A stretch of DNA of 64,000 nt from Thalassolituus alkanivorans (GTDB taxonomy: Bacteria; Pseudomonadota; Gammaproteobacteria; Pseudomonadales; Oceanobacteraceae). Of this stretch, positions 1-10,809 are shown piece by piece; within the stretch, counting starts at the first letter, position 1; each line of letters opens with the position of its first letter. A program made the translations under genes and the position numbers. Location of the stretch: NCBI RefSeq assembly GCF_020447205.1, contig NZ_JAJAEL010000008.1:41640-105639 (forward strand), read 5' to 3'. The notes under the pieces were generated by a model. It saw nothing but the letters and a program-made list of their open reading frames with translations. It was not told where the DNA came from and made no database searches.

Positions 1-1344
1 CAGATTCACCGTTACTTCATCCACGCTGTCTGCGCGCAGGAATAAGGTATCCAGCAGGAAGTCTTCCGGCTGCTCGAACGGGCCGTCACCAAAACCGTGG
101 CGGCGCAGGCTGCGGGTCGCAACATACAGCAGGCGGGCATAGTCGGCATGCTCGCCTTCGTAGTAAGGGTTGTGCTGCTGACGCATGGCGGTCACCAGTT
201 CTTCCGGCATACGCCATTGCTGCAGCAGACAGGCGGAAATCTGTTCCCGGGTCAGGCCCAGCAAATGGCGCTCAACGTAGAAGCGGTTGATATGCGGGTT
301 AGCTTCGATATGGCGGTTAACCAGCGAAAACTGTGGCGGAAATACATGGCCCAGAATCAGGAAACCAAAGTTATGCAGCAGGCCGCACAGGTACGCCAGC
401 CCCTGACTGGGACGATGACGGGCGGGCATCAGCTTGGCCAGCTCGCCGCACAGTGCCGCAGTTACCACCGCCTGTTGCCAGAAAGGAGCATAGCCATGCG
501 GGCCTTCTTTCGGGACTGACAGGGTGCGGCCCAGTGCCAGACCCAGCGCCAGATTGATGACCAGATCGAAGCCCAGCACGCGGATCACCGCTTCTTCCAC
601 GGTTTTGATCTCGCCGCGCACGCCGTAGTAAGGCGAACGGGCCCAGCTTACCACCTGTGCCGACATGCCCGGATCAAGCTCAACGGCCTGCGCCAGTGAA
701 GTGGTATCGGCATTGGGGTCGACACGCAATTCGATAATGCGCCGTGCGGTTTCCGGCAGCGGCGGCAGGTCGAGGGTTTCGGCCAGACGTTGTTTGATAC
801 GCAGTGGAGTGAACTGGCGGATGGCGGCATGCACATCTTCCAGATCCTGCTGCGGATCGTTGTAGTGAATGTCGGTCATCAGCGGTGCGGTATAGCTGCC
901 GATGCGCGAGCTGGTGGTGAGGTTGCGGAATTGCTCCATCGGCACCTTCAGCCACTCGTGACCGGCTCCTGAGACGATAAACAGCTCGTTCTGCAGTAAC
1001 AGGGAATCATCGACCAGACTCTCCAGCTTGGTGACCTGTGGCAGGGCCGGAAACTCATCCAGACCGTGCTGTTTTTTCAGGCGTTCCAGCTCGGTGGCGG
1101 ACAGCGCAGTAAATTGCCGGCCGAGTTGATGTGCCAGCTGATTCAGGTCGAGCATGCGGTTGCCGGGGATCACAACCTGCACCTTGCCCAGATCGTCCTT
1201 AAGGAAAACGACATTGGCAACTTTGGCAGAGTAGGAGGCCGGTGGATTGCTTTGCATAAGGTGGAACAGCTCCTCGTCGTCGGTCAGGCTGTAATCAATG
1301 TGCCAGTCGTCCAGTACTTTCATTACGGTGGCAGGGATGGCCAT
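1..1344 (-). CDS. HDOD-domain protein with N-terminal YbaK/deacylase-like domain (partial)
   Basis: The reading frame starts with ATG at 1344 and stays open to the left edge, so the C-terminus lies outside the window. The first ~155 residues resemble the YbaK/aminoacyl-tRNA deacylase fold found at the front of some proteobacterial HDOD proteins. From about residue 190 the text is HDOD-like: a QRLAETLDLPPLPETARRI-type entry, DPGMSAQVVSWARS, then a region rich in conserved His and Leu. HDOD proteins are non-catalytic relatives of HD phosphohydrolases and usually serve in signalling. It lies downstream of recG on the same strand with a 120-bp gap, the place of an HDOD gene next to recG in Pseudomonas. 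Domain calls are from pattern memory; the exact role is unknown. Confidence 0.8.
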   Translation of the reverse strand, partial: MAIPATVMKVLDDWHIDYSLTDDEELFHLMQSNPPASYSAKVANVVFLKDDLGKVQVVIPGNRMLDLNQLAHQLGRQFTALSATELERLKKQHGLDEFPALPQVTKLESLVDDSLLLQNELFIVSGAGHEWLKVPMEQFRNLTTSSRIGSYTAPLMTDIHYNDPQQDLEDVHAAIRQFTPLRIKQRLAETLDLPPLPETARRIIELRVDPNADTTSLAQAVELDPGMSAQVVSWARSPYYGVRGEIKTVEEAVIRVLGFDLVINLALGLALGRTLSVPKEGPHGYAPFWQQAVVTAALCGELAKLMPARHRPSQGLAYLCGLLHNFGFLILGHVFPPQFSLVNRHIEANPHINRFYVERHLLGLTREQISACLLQQWRMPEELVTAMRQQHNPYYEGEHADYARLLYVATRSLRRHGFGDGPFEQPEDFLLDTLFLRADSVDEVTVNL

Positions 1345-1464
1345 GGTGAAATCCGTTTGCTGATCGTTTAGGGGTGGAGATAACTATAGACCAGCCTTCT
1401 GCATCTGCTGCGGCAGAGAGCGTGATTGAGGTCATGATTCCGACCAGTGGTAAAAGCCGAGAAA

Positions 1465-3543
1465 TCAGACGTTGGCGAAACGTTCGGCGTCGCCCAGCCA
1501 GCGCTGAATCAGGGGTTCGACCGTGTGCGGGTGCAGCGTCCACAGTTGCTGGGCCATATCGCGTACCTGTGGCAGCAGATCGCCATCGCGCTGCAGATCG
1601 GCGACGCGCAGCATCTGCAAGCCGGTCTGGCGCGTGCCCAGCAGCTCGCCGGGGCCGCGGATCTGCAGATCCTGTTCGGCAATATAGAAACCATCCTGGC
1701 TGTCACGCATCACCTGCAGACGCTGTTTGCTGGTGAACGACAGCGGTGCTTTATACAGCAGTACGCAGTGACTCTTGGCACTGCCCCGCCCGACCCGGCC
1801 GCGCAACTGGTGCAGCTGTGCCAGACCCAGGCGTTCGGGGTTTTCGATAATCATCAGGCTGGCGTTGGGTACATCGACGCCAACCTCGATCACCGTGGTG
1901 GCAACCAGCAGATCCAGCTCATGGGCTTTAAAGCGCGCCATGATGTCGGCTTTCTCGGCGGCTTTCATGCGCCCGTGTACCAGGCCGATACGCAGGTGCG
2001 GTAAGGCTTCGGCCAGCTCCTGTGCGGTGTTCTCCGCTGCCTGACACTGCAAAGCTTCGCTTTCTTCAATCAGGGTGCAGACCCAGTAAGCCTGTGCACC
2101 TTCCGCACAGGCGCCATTGACCCGCTCAATCACTTCCGGGCGGCGCTGCTCGCCGATCGCGACGGTGGTAATCGGGCTGCGGCCGGGAGGCAACTCGTCG
2201 ATCACCGAGGTGTCCAGATCGGCGTAAGCACTCATCGCCAGTGTGCGCGGAATCGGTGTGGCGGTCATGATCAGCTGGTGTGGCGATAACTTCTGCGCCA
2301 CCCCTTTTTCCCGCAACGACAGGCGCTGATGCACGCCAAAGCGGTGCTGCTCGTCGATGATAATCAGCCCCAGCCGGGCGAAATGCACATCGTCCTGAAA
2401 CAGCGCGTGAGTGCCGACCACCAGTTGCGCTTCACCGCTGGCAATCTCCGCCAGCGAGCGCTCGCGCGCTTTGCCTTTGACCTTGCCGGCCAGCCAGCCA
2501 AGCCTGATGCCCAGAGGTTCAAACCAGCCGGAGAGGTTGTTGAGGTGCTGTTCGGCGAGAATTTCGGTCGGCGCCATCAGCGCCACCTGAAAACCGGCCT
2601 GCAGCAGATCGCAGGCTGCGAGGGCGGCAACCAGGGTTTTGCCGGAGCCGACATCGCCCTGCACCAGACGCAGCATAGGGTAAGGCTGGGTCAGATCCTG
2701 TTCGATTTCGCTCACCACCCGTTGCTGGGCGCCGGTCGGGGTAAAGGGCAGCTGCTGCAGTAACGCCCGCTGCAGGGTTTTATCGCTGTGGATGGCCGGA
2801 GCTTCGTCGGCCTGAACCTGTGCGCGTAATTTATGCAAAGACAGCTGGTGGGCGAGGAGTTCTTCCAGTATCAGGCGTTTCTGCGCCGGGTGCTGGCCGC
2901 TTTCGAGCAATGCCAGATTGGTTTCCCGTGGTGGCGTATGCAGAAACAGCAGGGCGTCCTTCAGCGTTGGCAGGCGCCACTGCTGCAGCCAGGCGGCGGG
3001 CAGCAGATCGGTCAGATCGACCTGATCGGCTTTCAGCAGCTCCAGCGCCTGCTCATGCAGCAAGCGCAGGCGCTGCTGGCTGATGCCATCGGTGGCTGGG
3101 TAAACCGGCGTCAGGCTCGGCTCCAGCGGTAAATCGAGGCCTTCTTCCAGCCGGGTGTATTCCGGGTGATACAGCTCCAGCCCGCTGGCGCCACGGCGCG
3201 GTTCGCCGTAGCAGCGGATCGTGGTGCCGGTGCTGAACTGATTTTTCTGCGCGGCGCTGAAATGATAGAAGCGCAGGCTGATGACACCGCTGTGGTCCTG
3301 CAGTTTCACCAGCAGGCTGCGGCGTTTGCCAAACAACACGGTGGCGCCGCGCACTTCGCCCTGAATCACCGCCGGGCGCATCGGTTGCAGGGCGCCGATC
3401 GGGGTGATCTGGCTGCGGTCTTCGTAGCGGAAAGGCAGGTGGAAAAACAGATCCGCCAGACTGCGGATCTGTAGTTTATGCAGCTGTTCGGCCAGTTTCG
3501 GGCCGACGCCTTTCAGCTCGGTGATCTGGCTGAGTTTTGCCAC
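1465..3543 (-). CDS. recG: ATP-dependent DNA helicase RecG
   Basis: At 692 residues it matches the usual RecG length (E. coli about 693). RecG remodels stalled replication forks and Holliday junctions, driving branch migration. The N-terminal wedge/OB domain (about 1-200) is followed by superfamily 2 helicase motifs: GDVGSGKT (Walker A), DEQHRFG (motif II), TATPIPRT (motif III) and a C-terminal QLRGRVGRG motif VI. The start MAKLSQITELKGVGPK is the typical helix-hairpin entry. It is read from the same strand as oxyR, 13 bp downstream of it, and the recG-oxyR adjacency is common in Pseudomonas relatives. No disruption is visible. Confidence 0.97.
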   Translation of the reverse strand: MAKLSQITELKGVGPKLAEQLHKLQIRSLADLFFHLPFRYEDRSQITPIGALQPMRPAVIQGEVRGATVLFGKRRSLLVKLQDHSGVISLRFYHFSAAQKNQFSTGTTIRCYGEPRRGASGLELYHPEYTRLEEGLDLPLEPSLTPVYPATDGISQQRLRLLHEQALELLKADQVDLTDLLPAAWLQQWRLPTLKDALLFLHTPPRETNLALLESGQHPAQKRLILEELLAHQLSLHKLRAQVQADEAPAIHSDKTLQRALLQQLPFTPTGAQQRVVSEIEQDLTQPYPMLRLVQGDVGSGKTLVAALAACDLLQAGFQVALMAPTEILAEQHLNNLSGWFEPLGIRLGWLAGKVKGKARERSLAEIASGEAQLVVGTHALFQDDVHFARLGLIIIDEQHRFGVHQRLSLREKGVAQKLSPHQLIMTATPIPRTLAMSAYADLDTSVIDELPPGRSPITTVAIGEQRRPEVIERVNGACAEGAQAYWVCTLIEESEALQCQAAENTAQELAEALPHLRIGLVHGRMKAAEKADIMARFKAHELDLLVATTVIEVGVDVPNASLMIIENPERLGLAQLHQLRGRVGRGSAKSHCVLLYKAPLSFTSKQRLQVMRDSQDGFYIAEQDLQIRGPGELLGTRQTGLQMLRVADLQRDGDLLPQVRDMAQQLWTLHPHTVEPLIQRWLGDAERFANV

Positions 3544-3556
3544 GCGTTACCTGCCC

Positions 3557-4456
3557 TCAGGGTTCCAGACGGCACTGACGGGCGGTGCTCAGCAACAGGT
3601 CGATGGCCTGACCGCGCGGGAAGCTGGCACGCCAGGCCAGTGCCACGGTACGGAAGGGGGCCGGAGCTTTGAACGGACGCGTGGTCACCAGATTCTGGTC
3701 GAGATTGCTGACCGCCGACTCCGGCAGCACGGTAATGCCGAGCCCGGTGGCAACCATATGCTTCAGGGTTTCCAGCGAGCTGCCTTCGAGCACGCTGCCG
3801 AGGCGGGTGTGATGCTTACGCGCCAGCGCCGGGCAGTGTTCGAATACCTGATCACGGAAGCAGTGGCCTTCGCCCAGCATCAGCAGATCTTCATCGGCCA
3901 GTTGTTCGGCTTCAATGCTTTTCTGTTTGCACCAGGGGTGGTTTTTCGGCAGCACCACGACGAAGTTTTCGTCGTACAGCGGCCGGGTCAGCACATCGGC
4001 TTCGGTAAAGGGCAGGGCGACGATGATGGCATCCAGTTCACCGTCACGCAGCTGGCGGCGCAGTACGCCGGTGTAGTTCTCTTCCAGATACAGTGGCATG
4101 GTTGGCGCCTGCTGGTGAATCTGCGGCACCAAATGGGGAAACAGGTAAGGCCCGATGGTGAAAATAGCGCCAAGCTTCAGCGGTGTACTGAGCTGATCCT
4201 TGCCGGCACTGGCCAGTTCGCGGATGGTGCGGGCTTCTTCCAGCACCCTTTGCGCCTGGGTAACGATGCGCTCACCAAGCGGCGTAACGGTGACCGAGCT
4301 TTTGCTGCGTTCAAATATCGCAATGTCTAACTCGCTTTCCAGTTTTTTTATCGCTACGCTCAGCGTCGGCTGGCTGACAAAGCACTTTTCCGCCGCCCGG
4401 CCAAAATGACGTTCCTGGGCAAGAGTCACGATGTACTTGAGTTCGGTCAGCGTCAT
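3557..4456 (-). CDS. oxyR: Hydrogen-peroxide sensing LysR-type regulator OxyR
   Basis: A 299-residue LysR family protein: an N-terminal winged helix-turn-helix (residues 1-60, with FGRAAEKCFVSQPTLS) and a substrate-binding-type regulatory domain. The two redox cysteines are at residues 199 (GEGHCFRDQ) and 208 (EHCPA), exactly the numbering and 9-residue spacing of E. coli OxyR, where they form the peroxide-induced disulphide. This supports a true OxyR rather than a generic LysR. It sits just upstream of recG and is divergent from the epimerase-like gene at 4626; the 169-bp gap should contain both promoters. Confidence 0.96.
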   Translation of the reverse strand: MTLTELKYIVTLAQERHFGRAAEKCFVSQPTLSVAIKKLESELDIAIFERSKSSVTVTPLGERIVTQAQRVLEEARTIRELASAGKDQLSTPLKLGAIFTIGPYLFPHLVPQIHQQAPTMPLYLEENYTGVLRRQLRDGELDAIIVALPFTEADVLTRPLYDENFVVVLPKNHPWCKQKSIEAEQLADEDLLMLGEGHCFRDQVFEHCPALARKHHTRLGSVLEGSSLETLKHMVATGLGITVLPESAVSNLDQNLVTTRPFKAPAPFRTVALAWRASFPRGQAIDLLLSTARQCRLEP

Positions 4457-4625
4457 AAGGGTTCCTTAATTGTTACCTTGTATGGGTGCCGGAAAATTGA
4501 TTTAGCTTACCTATTAAATCCGGGTGAATAAAGCCCGTGGGGGCTGAATGCTGTCACTTGGCTAAAATAACAATGAATGCGCGGCCCAGAGGGCTGCACC
4601 AGACTGAGCGCAAGAGGAGAATTAC

Positions 4626-5477
4626 ATGGCTCGGATTCTGATTGTGGGGGCAGGAGATATTGGCGGTAATCTGGCTCAGCGGCTGCATGCTGACGGGCAT
4701 CAGGTATGGGGTGTCCGCCGCTCCGATAAACCAATCGGTGACGGTATTGGCCTGATTCAGGCCGATGTGGCGGACTCAGAAACGCTGCAGGCGTTACCTG
4801 AGGATCTGGATATCCTGGTTTACAGCGTGGCTTCTCCGGTGTTTTCGAAAGAGGGCTACCACGATTATTACTACAAAGGATTGCGTAATGTGCTGCGGGC
4901 GCTGAAAGGCCAGAAGCTGAAACGTGCGTTCTTTGTTTCCAGTTCCAGTGTTTATCACCAGATGAACGCCGAATGGGTCGATGAAACCAGTGAAACCAAA
5001 CCCGGCAGCTTCGCCGGTAAAGAAATGCTGGCCGCTGAGCAGGCGCTGCTGAACGATAAACTGCCTGGCACCGTTGTGCGCTTTACCGGCATTTATGGTC
5101 CCGGCCGCACCCGCATGATTGAGCAGGCACGGCAGGGCAGCCACTGTGATCCGGAACCACCGGTGTGGACTAACCGTATTCACCGTGATGATTGTCTGGG
5201 TGTATTGCAGTTGTTGATTGAACGGGCACTGACGGATAAACCGCTGGATGATATTTATCTGGCCACCGACGATGAACCGGCCACACTGTTTGATGTGCTG
5301 GAGTGGATGAAAGACCGTATCGGTGATGTGGAACCGGATCACGATGTGCCGGAAGCCTCACGCCGTGCTAACCGTCGCTGTTCAAATAAGCGTCTGCGTG
5401 AGCTGGGTTACGATTTTAAATTCAGCAATTATCGCGAAGGCTATGACCAGCTGCTGACCGAGATGGGGCTGATCTAG
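4626..5477 (+). CDS. NAD(P)-dependent epimerase/dehydratase family protein (YeeZ-like SDR)
   Basis: A 283-residue extended-SDR protein. The nucleotide-binding motif GAGDIGG is at residues 7-13, and an SSSSVYH segment near residue 110 with a later GKEMLAAEQ stretch fits the Ser/Tyr/Lys region of the epimerase family, although the classic YxxxK is not obvious (FAGKEM replaces it). It ends with a short substrate-binding domain. The start is set by a strong AGGAGA about 8 bases upstream. It is a single gene closed by a bidirectional terminator. The substrate is unknown; members of this group are usually annotated only as NAD-dependent epimerases. Confidence 0.85.
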   Translation: MARILIVGAGDIGGNLAQRLHADGHQVWGVRRSDKPIGDGIGLIQADVADSETLQALPEDLDILVYSVASPVFSKEGYHDYYYKGLRNVLRALKGQKLKRAFFVSSSSVYHQMNAEWVDETSETKPGSFAGKEMLAAEQALLNDKLPGTVVRFTGIYGPGRTRMIEQARQGSHCDPEPPVWTNRIHRDDCLGVLQLLIERALTDKPLDDIYLATDDEPATLFDVLEWMKDRIGDVEPDHDVPEASRRANRRCSNKRLRELGYDFKFSNYREGYDQLLTEMGLI

Positions 5478-5494
5478 TCTGCGGTTAACGGCCA

Positions 5495-5525
5495 TAAAAA
5501 AAGCGCTCAGTGAGCGCTTTTTTTA
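5495..5525. terminator. Bidirectional intrinsic terminator between the epimerase gene and ridA
   Basis: The hairpin AGCGCTCA/TGAGCGCT at 5502-5518 is flanked by an A-run on the left and a T-run on the right, so it can stop transcription from both converging genes. Confidence 0.9.
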
Positions 5526-5539
5526 TGCAGCAAAGAAAC

Positions 5540-5923
5540 TCAGTCGAGTTCCAGTACGCCGTCCATTTCCACACCGGCATCGCGTGGTAGCTGTGCCACC
5601 CCGACCGCAGCGCGGGCCGGGTATGGCTGCTCAAAGTATTCCGCCATCACTTTATTAACGGTGGCGAAGTTGCCCAGATCGGTCAGGAAAATATTCAGCT
5701 TGGCAATCTGCTGCAGAGAACCGCCGGCGGCTTCACATACTGCGCTCAGGTTTTTAAATACCTGATGAATGCGTGCTTCGATATCGCCTTCAACCATTTC
5801 CATGGTTTCCGGTACCAGCGGAATCTGCCCGGACAGGTAAACGGTTTTTCCGACTTTAACAGCCTGGGAATAGGTGCCGATAGCGGCCGGGGCTTTTTCT
5901 GTAGCGATGATTTCGCGGCTCAT
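5540..5923 (-). CDS. ridA: RidA family enamine/imine deaminase
   Basis: A 127-residue YjgF/YER057c/UK114 protein, the usual length. RidA hydrolyses reactive 2-aminoacrylate and related enamines released by PLP enzymes. Visible landmarks are [15 protein letters not shown] near the start, YLSGQIPL around residue 30, and the C-terminal [21 protein letters not shown], which carries the substrate-binding arginine of the family. It follows spoT by 8 bp on the same strand, a linkage conserved in many gammaproteobacteria, so it is probably co-transcribed with rpoZ-spoT. Confidence 0.95.
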   Translation of the reverse strand: MSREIIATEKAPAAIGTYSQAVKVGKTVYLSGQIPLVPETMEMVEGDIEARIHQVFKNLSAVCEAAGGSLQQIAKLNIFLTDLGNFATVNKVMAEYFEQPYPARAAVGVAQLPRDAGVEMDGVLELD

Positions 5924-5931
5924 AACAATCC

Positions 5932-8046
5932 TTAATTTTTACTGCGGACAATTTTATTTACGCCGCGGATATTGCGCAGGCGGCGGATCGCGCGGGCCAG
6001 ATGTTTACGGCCATGCACGCTGAGACTCAGATGGGTAACGCTGAGGCGGGCATCGCGTTCTTCCACACTGATTTTTTCGATATTGGCTTCGGCCTGGGTA
6101 ATGGCGCTGGCCAGTTCGGCGACGATGCCACGGCGGTTTTCCAGATAGACTTTAAGGTCGACGGTAAATTCGCTGTCGATGTCTTTGTCCCAGCTGAGAA
6201 TGACGCATTTTTCCGGGTTATCGCGGAATTCTTCGACGTTTTTACAGCTTTCGGTATGAATCACCAGACCACGGCCGGAACTGACGTAACCAATAATCGG
6301 GTCGCCGGGAATCGGGCTGCAGCATTTGGCAAAATTCACCACCAGGCCTTCGGTGCCTTTAATCGCCAGCGGTGATTGTTCAACCGATTCCAGATCGATG
6401 TCGGATTCTTTATTGGCAACCAGCAGGCGACGTGCCAGCAGTGGCGCCATACGGTTACCGGCACCAATATCTTCAAGCAGGTCGCCGAGTTCATCGAGGC
6501 CGGTTTCACGCAGCACCAGATCAATATGCTGCTGGTCGATATCTTCCAGCGTTTTACCCAGCGCATTCAGCGCTTTATTCAGCAGACGCTCACCCAGTGC
6601 CACCGATTCGGAGCGGCGCTGGCTCTTGAGGTAATTACGGATATTGGAGCGCGCCTTGCCGGTGACCACAAAGTTGAGCCAGGCCGGATTCGGCTGGCCG
6701 CCCGGTGCGGTCACAATCTGCACGGTCTGACCGTTCTGCAGACGTGCACTCAGTGGTGCCAGCTGGCGGTTAATACGGCAGGCGATGCAGTGGTTGCCCA
6801 CATCGGTATGCACCGCGTAAGCAAAATCGATGGCGGTGGAGCCGGACGGTAATTCGAGAATTTTGCCTTTTGGCGTGAACACGTAAATCTCATCCGGGAA
6901 AAGATCGACTTTAACGTGCTCAACAAACTCCAGCGGGCTGCCGGCGTTTTTCTGCAGCTCGAGCAGGTTCTGCACCCACTGCCGTGCACGCTGGGTGCCG
7001 CTGGCCTGATCGCTTTCCGACTTATACAACCAGTGGGCAGCAATACCATGGTTGGCCATGGCTTCCATTTCTTCGGTGCGGATCTGAATTTCAATCGGCA
7101 CACCACCGATACCGATCAGCGTGGTGTGCAGCGACTGGTAACCGTTGGTTTTGGGAATGGCGATATAGTCTTTGAAGCGCCCCGGAATCGGCTTATACAG
7201 ACTGTGCATGGCGCCGAGGATGCGGTAACAGGAATCGACGGAGTCGGCGATGATGCGGAAACCGTAGACATCCATAATATCGGTCAGCGATTTACGCTGA
7301 TCACGCATCTTGCTGTAAATGCTGAACAGATGCTTTTCACGGCCAACCACCCGGGCGCTGATACCCACCTCGGTGAGGCGGTTGCGCACTGCGGTGGCGA
7401 TGTTATTCACAATCTCAGAACGGTGACCGCGCGCTGCCTTTACCGCTTTGCGGATCATCTCTGAGCGCATCGGATACATGGCTTCGAAACACAGCTCTTC
7501 CATCTCCACGCGGATACTGTTCAGACCCAGGCGATTGGCGATAGGGGCGTAGATATCGAGGGTTTCTTTGGCGATACGGCGGCGCTTTTCGGGCTTCAGC
7601 GAGCCCAGAGTGCGCAGGTTGTGCAGGCGGTCGGCGAGTTTTACCAGAATGACGCGGATGTCTTTGGCCATGGCCATGGCCATCTTCTGGAAGTTTTCGG
7701 CCTGCTGGTGTTCTTTGCTTTCGAAGTGAATATTGGTGAGCTTGGACACACCATCAACCAGATCGGTGACGATATCGCCGAACTGTTTTGCCAGAGCGGT
7801 TTTGGGTACGCCGGTGTCTTCAATCACATCGTGCAGCATGGCGGCCATCAGGCTCTGATGGTCGAGATGCATGTCGGCCAGGATGTTGGCGACCGCTAAC
7901 GGATGGATGATATAAGGCTCGCCGCTGCGACGGCGCTGACCATCGTGGGCTTGTTCGGCGTAGTAATAGGCGCGGCTGACCTGCTGAATCTGAGGGTTGC
8001 TCAGATAGTGGGAAAGCCGCTCCGATAAGGCATCAATGGTGGGCAC
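5932..8046 (-). CDS. spoT: Bifunctional (p)ppGpp synthetase/hydrolase SpoT
   Basis: A 704-residue RSH protein. In order: an HD hydrolase domain with HDVIEDT near residue 70, a synthetase domain with [19 protein letters not shown] near residue 290, a TGS domain ([16 protein letters not shown]), a Cys-containing region ([12 protein letters not shown]) and a C-terminal ACT domain. The intact HD motif and the RFKD form of the synthetase loop point to a bifunctional SpoT, not a synthetase-only RelA. SpoT degrades and makes the stringent-response alarmone. It is downstream of rpoZ (27-bp gap) and upstream of ridA, the normal gene order. Confidence 0.96.
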   Translation of the reverse strand: MPTIDALSERLSHYLSNPQIQQVSRAYYYAEQAHDGQRRRSGEPYIIHPLAVANILADMHLDHQSLMAAMLHDVIEDTGVPKTALAKQFGDIVTDLVDGVSKLTNIHFESKEHQQAENFQKMAMAMAKDIRVILVKLADRLHNLRTLGSLKPEKRRRIAKETLDIYAPIANRLGLNSIRVEMEELCFEAMYPMRSEMIRKAVKAARGHRSEIVNNIATAVRNRLTEVGISARVVGREKHLFSIYSKMRDQRKSLTDIMDVYGFRIIADSVDSCYRILGAMHSLYKPIPGRFKDYIAIPKTNGYQSLHTTLIGIGGVPIEIQIRTEEMEAMANHGIAAHWLYKSESDQASGTQRARQWVQNLLELQKNAGSPLEFVEHVKVDLFPDEIYVFTPKGKILELPSGSTAIDFAYAVHTDVGNHCIACRINRQLAPLSARLQNGQTVQIVTAPGGQPNPAWLNFVVTGKARSNIRNYLKSQRRSESVALGERLLNKALNALGKTLEDIDQQHIDLVLRETGLDELGDLLEDIGAGNRMAPLLARRLLVANKESDIDLESVEQSPLAIKGTEGLVVNFAKCCSPIPGDPIIGYVSSGRGLVIHTESCKNVEEFRDNPEKCVILSWDKDIDSEFTVDLKVYLENRRGIVAELASAITQAEANIEKISVEERDARLSVTHLSLSVHGRKHLARAIRRLRNIRGVNKIVRSKN

Positions 8047-8073
8047 TTAAGCAGAACCTCAGGCTGGGTCTGC

Positions 8074-8304
8074 TTAGTACTGTTCCGCTCGTGCGGCTTC
8101 TTCCTGGGCGGCCATGGTGGTTGGCGTTACCAGGTTTTCAGCGATTTCACGCAGAGCCAGTACGGTTGGCTTGTCGTTTTCTTCCGCAACCAGTGGCTCG
8201 GCACCCTGTACCGCGATCTGGCGGGCACGTTTGGTGGCCAGCATGACCAGTTCAAAGCGGTTATCAACGTTGGTTAAGCAATCTTCTACGGTAACGCGTG
8301 CCAT
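8074..8304 (-). CDS. rpoZ: RNA polymerase omega subunit
   Basis: A 76-residue protein beginning [20 protein letters not shown], with the ATKRARQIA helix and a terminal alanine/glutamate-rich tail typical of omega. Omega helps assemble beta-prime and forms part of a ppGpp-binding site on RNA polymerase, so its place directly before spoT makes functional sense. It is slightly shorter than the E. coli protein, in the normal range. The ATG is preceded by an AGGAT ribosome-binding site. Confidence 0.95.
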   Translation of the reverse strand: MARVTVEDCLTNVDNRFELVMLATKRARQIAVQGAEPLVAEENDKPTVLALREIAENLVTPTTMAAQEEAARAEQY

Positions 8305-8345
8305 GGGATATCCTGTGGAATCAGATGAATTCGGTGGAACCGGGT

Positions 8346-8351
8346 ATTGTA
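8346..8351 (-). promoter_or_regulatory. Candidate -10 element for rpoZ-spoT-ridA
   Basis: Read on the minus strand this is TACAAT, 5 of 6 matches to the sigma-70 -10 box, about 40 bases upstream of the rpoZ start. The -35 region at 17-bp spacing is weak (CTTCCC). Inferred from sequence only. Confidence 0.4.
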
Positions 8352-8397
8352 GCGGAATCCGCCGGCAAGGGAAGAGGCCAGCGGGCTCCGGGCGTGA

Positions 8398-9913
<1,516 letters not shown>

Positions 9914-9969
9914 AAGTCTCTCGCGTTAATAAATTCCCCTGCATTGTAAGGGCTGGGGCTTTTTGCCGC

Positions 9970-9975
9970 TATAAT
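9970..9975 (+). promoter_or_regulatory. Candidate sigma-70 -10 box for rph
   Basis: A perfect TATAAT lies 39 bases upstream of the rph start. The best -35-like word, TTGTAA at 9944-9949, gives a 20-bp spacer, longer than ideal, so only the -10 is convincing. Confidence 0.5.
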
Positions 9976-10014
9976 GCCGGCCTTTACTCAATATCAGATT
10001 CAAGGATTCCGCTT

Positions 10015-10731
10015 ATGAGACCCAGTGGCCGTACAACCGATCAGCTGCGTGATGTGCGCATTACCCGCAATTTCACCAAACATGCCGAAGGTTCTGTACT
10101 GGTGGAATTCGGCGACACCAAAGTGATTTGTACCGCGTCGGTTGAAACCAGCGTGCCGCCGTTTCTGCGCGGAAAAGGTCAGGGCTGGGTGACGGCGGAA
10201 TACGGCATGCTGCCGCGTTCGACCGGCTCGCGCATGATCCGTGAAGCGGCCAAAGGCAAACAACAGGGCCGTACCGTGGAAATTTCCCGCCTGATCGGCC
10301 GCAGCCTGCGTGCCGCTATTGATCTGACGGCGCTGGGCGAAAACACCATCACCATCGACTGTGATGTGATTCAGGCCGACGGCGGCACCCGTACCGCCTC
10401 TATTACCGGTGCCTGTGTGGCGCTGGTCGATGCCATTAACTGGCTGAAAGCCAAAGGCAAAGTAAAAGGTGAGCCGCTGAAGCAGATGATTGCGGCCGTC
10501 TCTGTGGGCATCTACAACGGTGAAGCGGTGCTGGATCTGGATTACGCCGAAGACTCCACGGCGGAAACCGATCTGAACGTGATCATGACCGAGAACGGTG
10601 GTTTCGTGGAAATTCAGGGCACCGCCGAAGGTGAAGCCTTCACACCGGATGAGCTGAACGCCATGCTGGCACTGGCACAGAAAGCCATCGGTGAGCTGAG
10701 CGCGAAACAGAAAGAAGCGCTGGCTGGCTGA
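10015..10731 (+). CDS. rph: Ribonuclease PH
   Basis: A 238-residue phosphorolytic 3'-5' exoribonuclease that trims tRNA 3' ends. It has the RNase PH fold throughout: [16 protein letters not shown] at the start, [19 protein letters not shown], the GRSLRAAID segment and the phosphate-binding [12 protein letters not shown] near residue 125. Full length and intact, unlike the frameshifted rph of laboratory E. coli K-12. It converges with crc over a bidirectional terminator. Confidence 0.97.
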   Translation: MRPSGRTTDQLRDVRITRNFTKHAEGSVLVEFGDTKVICTASVETSVPPFLRGKGQGWVTAEYGMLPRSTGSRMIREAAKGKQQGRTVEISRLIGRSLRAAIDLTALGENTITIDCDVIQADGGTRTASITGACVALVDAINWLKAKGKVKGEPLKQMIAAVSVGIYNGEAVLDLDYAEDSTAETDLNVIMTENGGFVEIQGTAEGEAFTPDELNAMLALAQKAIGELSAKQKEALAG

Positions 10732-10757
10732 TCGTTGCAGTGATCAGTCTGCAGCAC

Positions 10758-10786
10758 TAAAAAAGGCGCCGGTGGCGCCTTTTTTA
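10758..10786. terminator. Bidirectional terminator between rph and crc
   Basis: A hairpin of AAGGCGCC / GGCGCCTT with a short GGT loop, flanked by A-run and T-run, lies between two convergent genes. Confidence 0.85.
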
Positions 10787-10809
10787 TTGTCTGTCAGTTG
10801 TGCGGGTTG

